From assembly GCA_026986885.1 (NCBI GenBank), contig JALSNT010000570.1, positions 1-7,758 on the forward strand: DNA of 7,758 nt. Direction: 5' to 3'. Origin of the DNA: Desulfobulbaceae bacterium (lineage in GTDB: Bacteria; Desulfobacterota; Desulfobulbia; Desulfobulbales; Desulfobulbaceae). Positions within the stretch are counted from its first letter, which is position 1, and the number at the start of each line of letters is the position of its first letter. A program made the position numbers and the translations under genes. Below are positions 7,105 through 7,758 of the stretch, piece by piece. The notes beneath the pieces are model-generated. The model did no database searches and was not told the origin of the DNA. It worked only from the letters and a program-made list of their open reading frames with translations.

Positions 7105-7758
7105 CTGACTGGCAGGGACAAAAGGCCATTGTTACCGGTGCCACCCGTGGTATCGGCCGGGCAGTTACCGAGGCCCTGCTTGATCGGGGGGTAGCGGTGG
7201 TCGGTGTTTATGGCTCCAATGAGGCGGCGGCTGCCGAGTTAACCGCAAGCCGTGCGTCTCTGGGTGATCTCTTGCAGCTGCGCAAGTTGGACGTCGGCAA
7301 TTATCAGGCGGTTGAACACTTGTACCGGCAGGTAGAAGAAGAGTTTGATTCCATAGATATTTTAGTCGCCTGTGCCGGTGTTCGCCGTGACGCCGCCCTG
7401 GCCATGATGAAGGAGGAGGACTGGCGGCGGGTGATTGATGTCAACCTGACCGGCTGCTATACCATGGCCAAGTTTGCCGTCCAGTTGATGATGAAACGTA
7501 AATACGGGCGGATTATTTTTATTACTTCACCTATGGGGCGGCTTGGTTTTGCCGGCCAGGCCAACTATGCCGCTTCCAAGGCCGGACAGGTTGGGATGAT
7601 GAAGGCACTTGCCAGAGAGGTGGCAAAACGTAAAATTACCGTTAACTGTGTGTCGCCCGGATTCATTGATACGGATTTCCTGCAGGGGTTGACCGATGCC
7701 CGGATTAAGGAATATAAAAAAATGGTTCCGGCCAACAGGTTTGGTACGGCCCGTGAAG
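7101..7758 (+). CDS. fabG: 3-oxoacyl-ACP reductase, FabG-type SDR, 3'-truncated by the window edge
   Basis: This is a short-chain dehydrogenase/reductase, predicted to reduce 3-oxoacyl-ACP to 3-hydroxyacyl-ACP with NAD(P)H in the cytoplasm. The first 219 residues are present, so roughly 25-30 are missing compared with E. coli FabG (244). The cofactor motif TGATRGIG is at 12-19. The catalytic tetrad is complete: N115 (VNLTG), S143 (ITSPMG), Y156 and K160 (NYAASKAG). Its spacing of 28, 13 and 4 residues is identical to E. coli FabG (N110, S138, Y151, K155). The tail ITVNCVSPGFIDTDF is typical FabG. One oddity is that the structural NNAG motif reads ACAG at 90-93. The start ATG overlaps the stop of the previous gene as ATGA and has GGGGA at 7091-7095, five bases upstream. 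It completes a KAS, ACP and ketoreductase set, so the acyl chain here probably passes through a 3-hydroxyacyl stage. A dehydratase would be expected nearby, beyond the window. Confidence 0.94.
   Translation, partial: MTDWQGQKAIVTGATRGIGRAVTEALLDRGVAVVGVYGSNEAAAAELTASRASLGDLLQLRKLDVGNYQAVEHLYRQVEEEFDSIDILVACAGVRRDAALAMMKEEDWRRVIDVNLTGCYTMAKFAVQLMMKRKYGRIIFITSPMGRLGFAGQANYAASKAGQVGMMKALAREVAKRKITVNCVSPGFIDTDFLQGLTDARIKEYKKMVPANRFGTARE

Overview
The window looks like a chromosomal segment of a Gram-negative bacterium with moderate to fairly high GC. I lean towards a Desulfobacterota (sulfate-reducing, Desulfobulbales/Desulfotalea-like) genome. That lean rests on the overall character of the alanyl-tRNA synthetase and on my recollection that CrtI-like/KAS/ACP gene sets occur in that group. 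It is an inference, not something the sequence proves. All six genes lie on the + strand and are tightly packed.

Layout. Positions 1-2658 hold alaS, lacking only its first few codons. An 8-nt overlap leads into a divergent beta-ketoacyl-ACP synthase (KAS, 2651-3904). After a 91-nt AT-rich spacer comes a dedicated acyl carrier protein (3996-4247). Six nucleotides later, in the same reading frame, a CrtI-like FAD oxidoreductase begins at a TTG codon (4254-5630). A second, divergent CrtI/CrtISO-like FAD oxidoreductase follows (5692-7104). It overlaps by 4 nt (ATGA) a FabG-type 3-oxoacyl-ACP reductase (7101 to the window edge, truncated at its 3' end). I see no RNA gene, mobile element, CRISPR array or convincing intrinsic terminator. 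The reverse-strand reading frames are shadows.

How the genes may work together. KAS, ACP and FabG-type reductase form the condensing, carrier and ketoreducing core of a type II fatty-acid/polyketide system. Two flavoproteins of the phytoene desaturase/carotenoid isomerase superfamily lie within the same run of genes. No carotenoid gene such as phytoene synthase is visible. The simplest hypothesis is a dedicated pathway that builds an ACP-bound acyl or polyene chain and then desaturates, isomerises or saturates it. As I recall, this combination resembles the gene sets proposed for ladderane lipids in anammox planctomycetes and the similar genes noted in Desulfotalea, which was reported to make a highly unsaturated long-chain hydrocarbon. 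The product here is unknown. The most notable molecular details are the altered gating loop of the KAS (GMVG instead of GFGG) with its catalytic triad intact, the basic patch of the KAS facing a very acidic ACP, and the single stop codon separating the ACP from the first flavoprotein in one frame.
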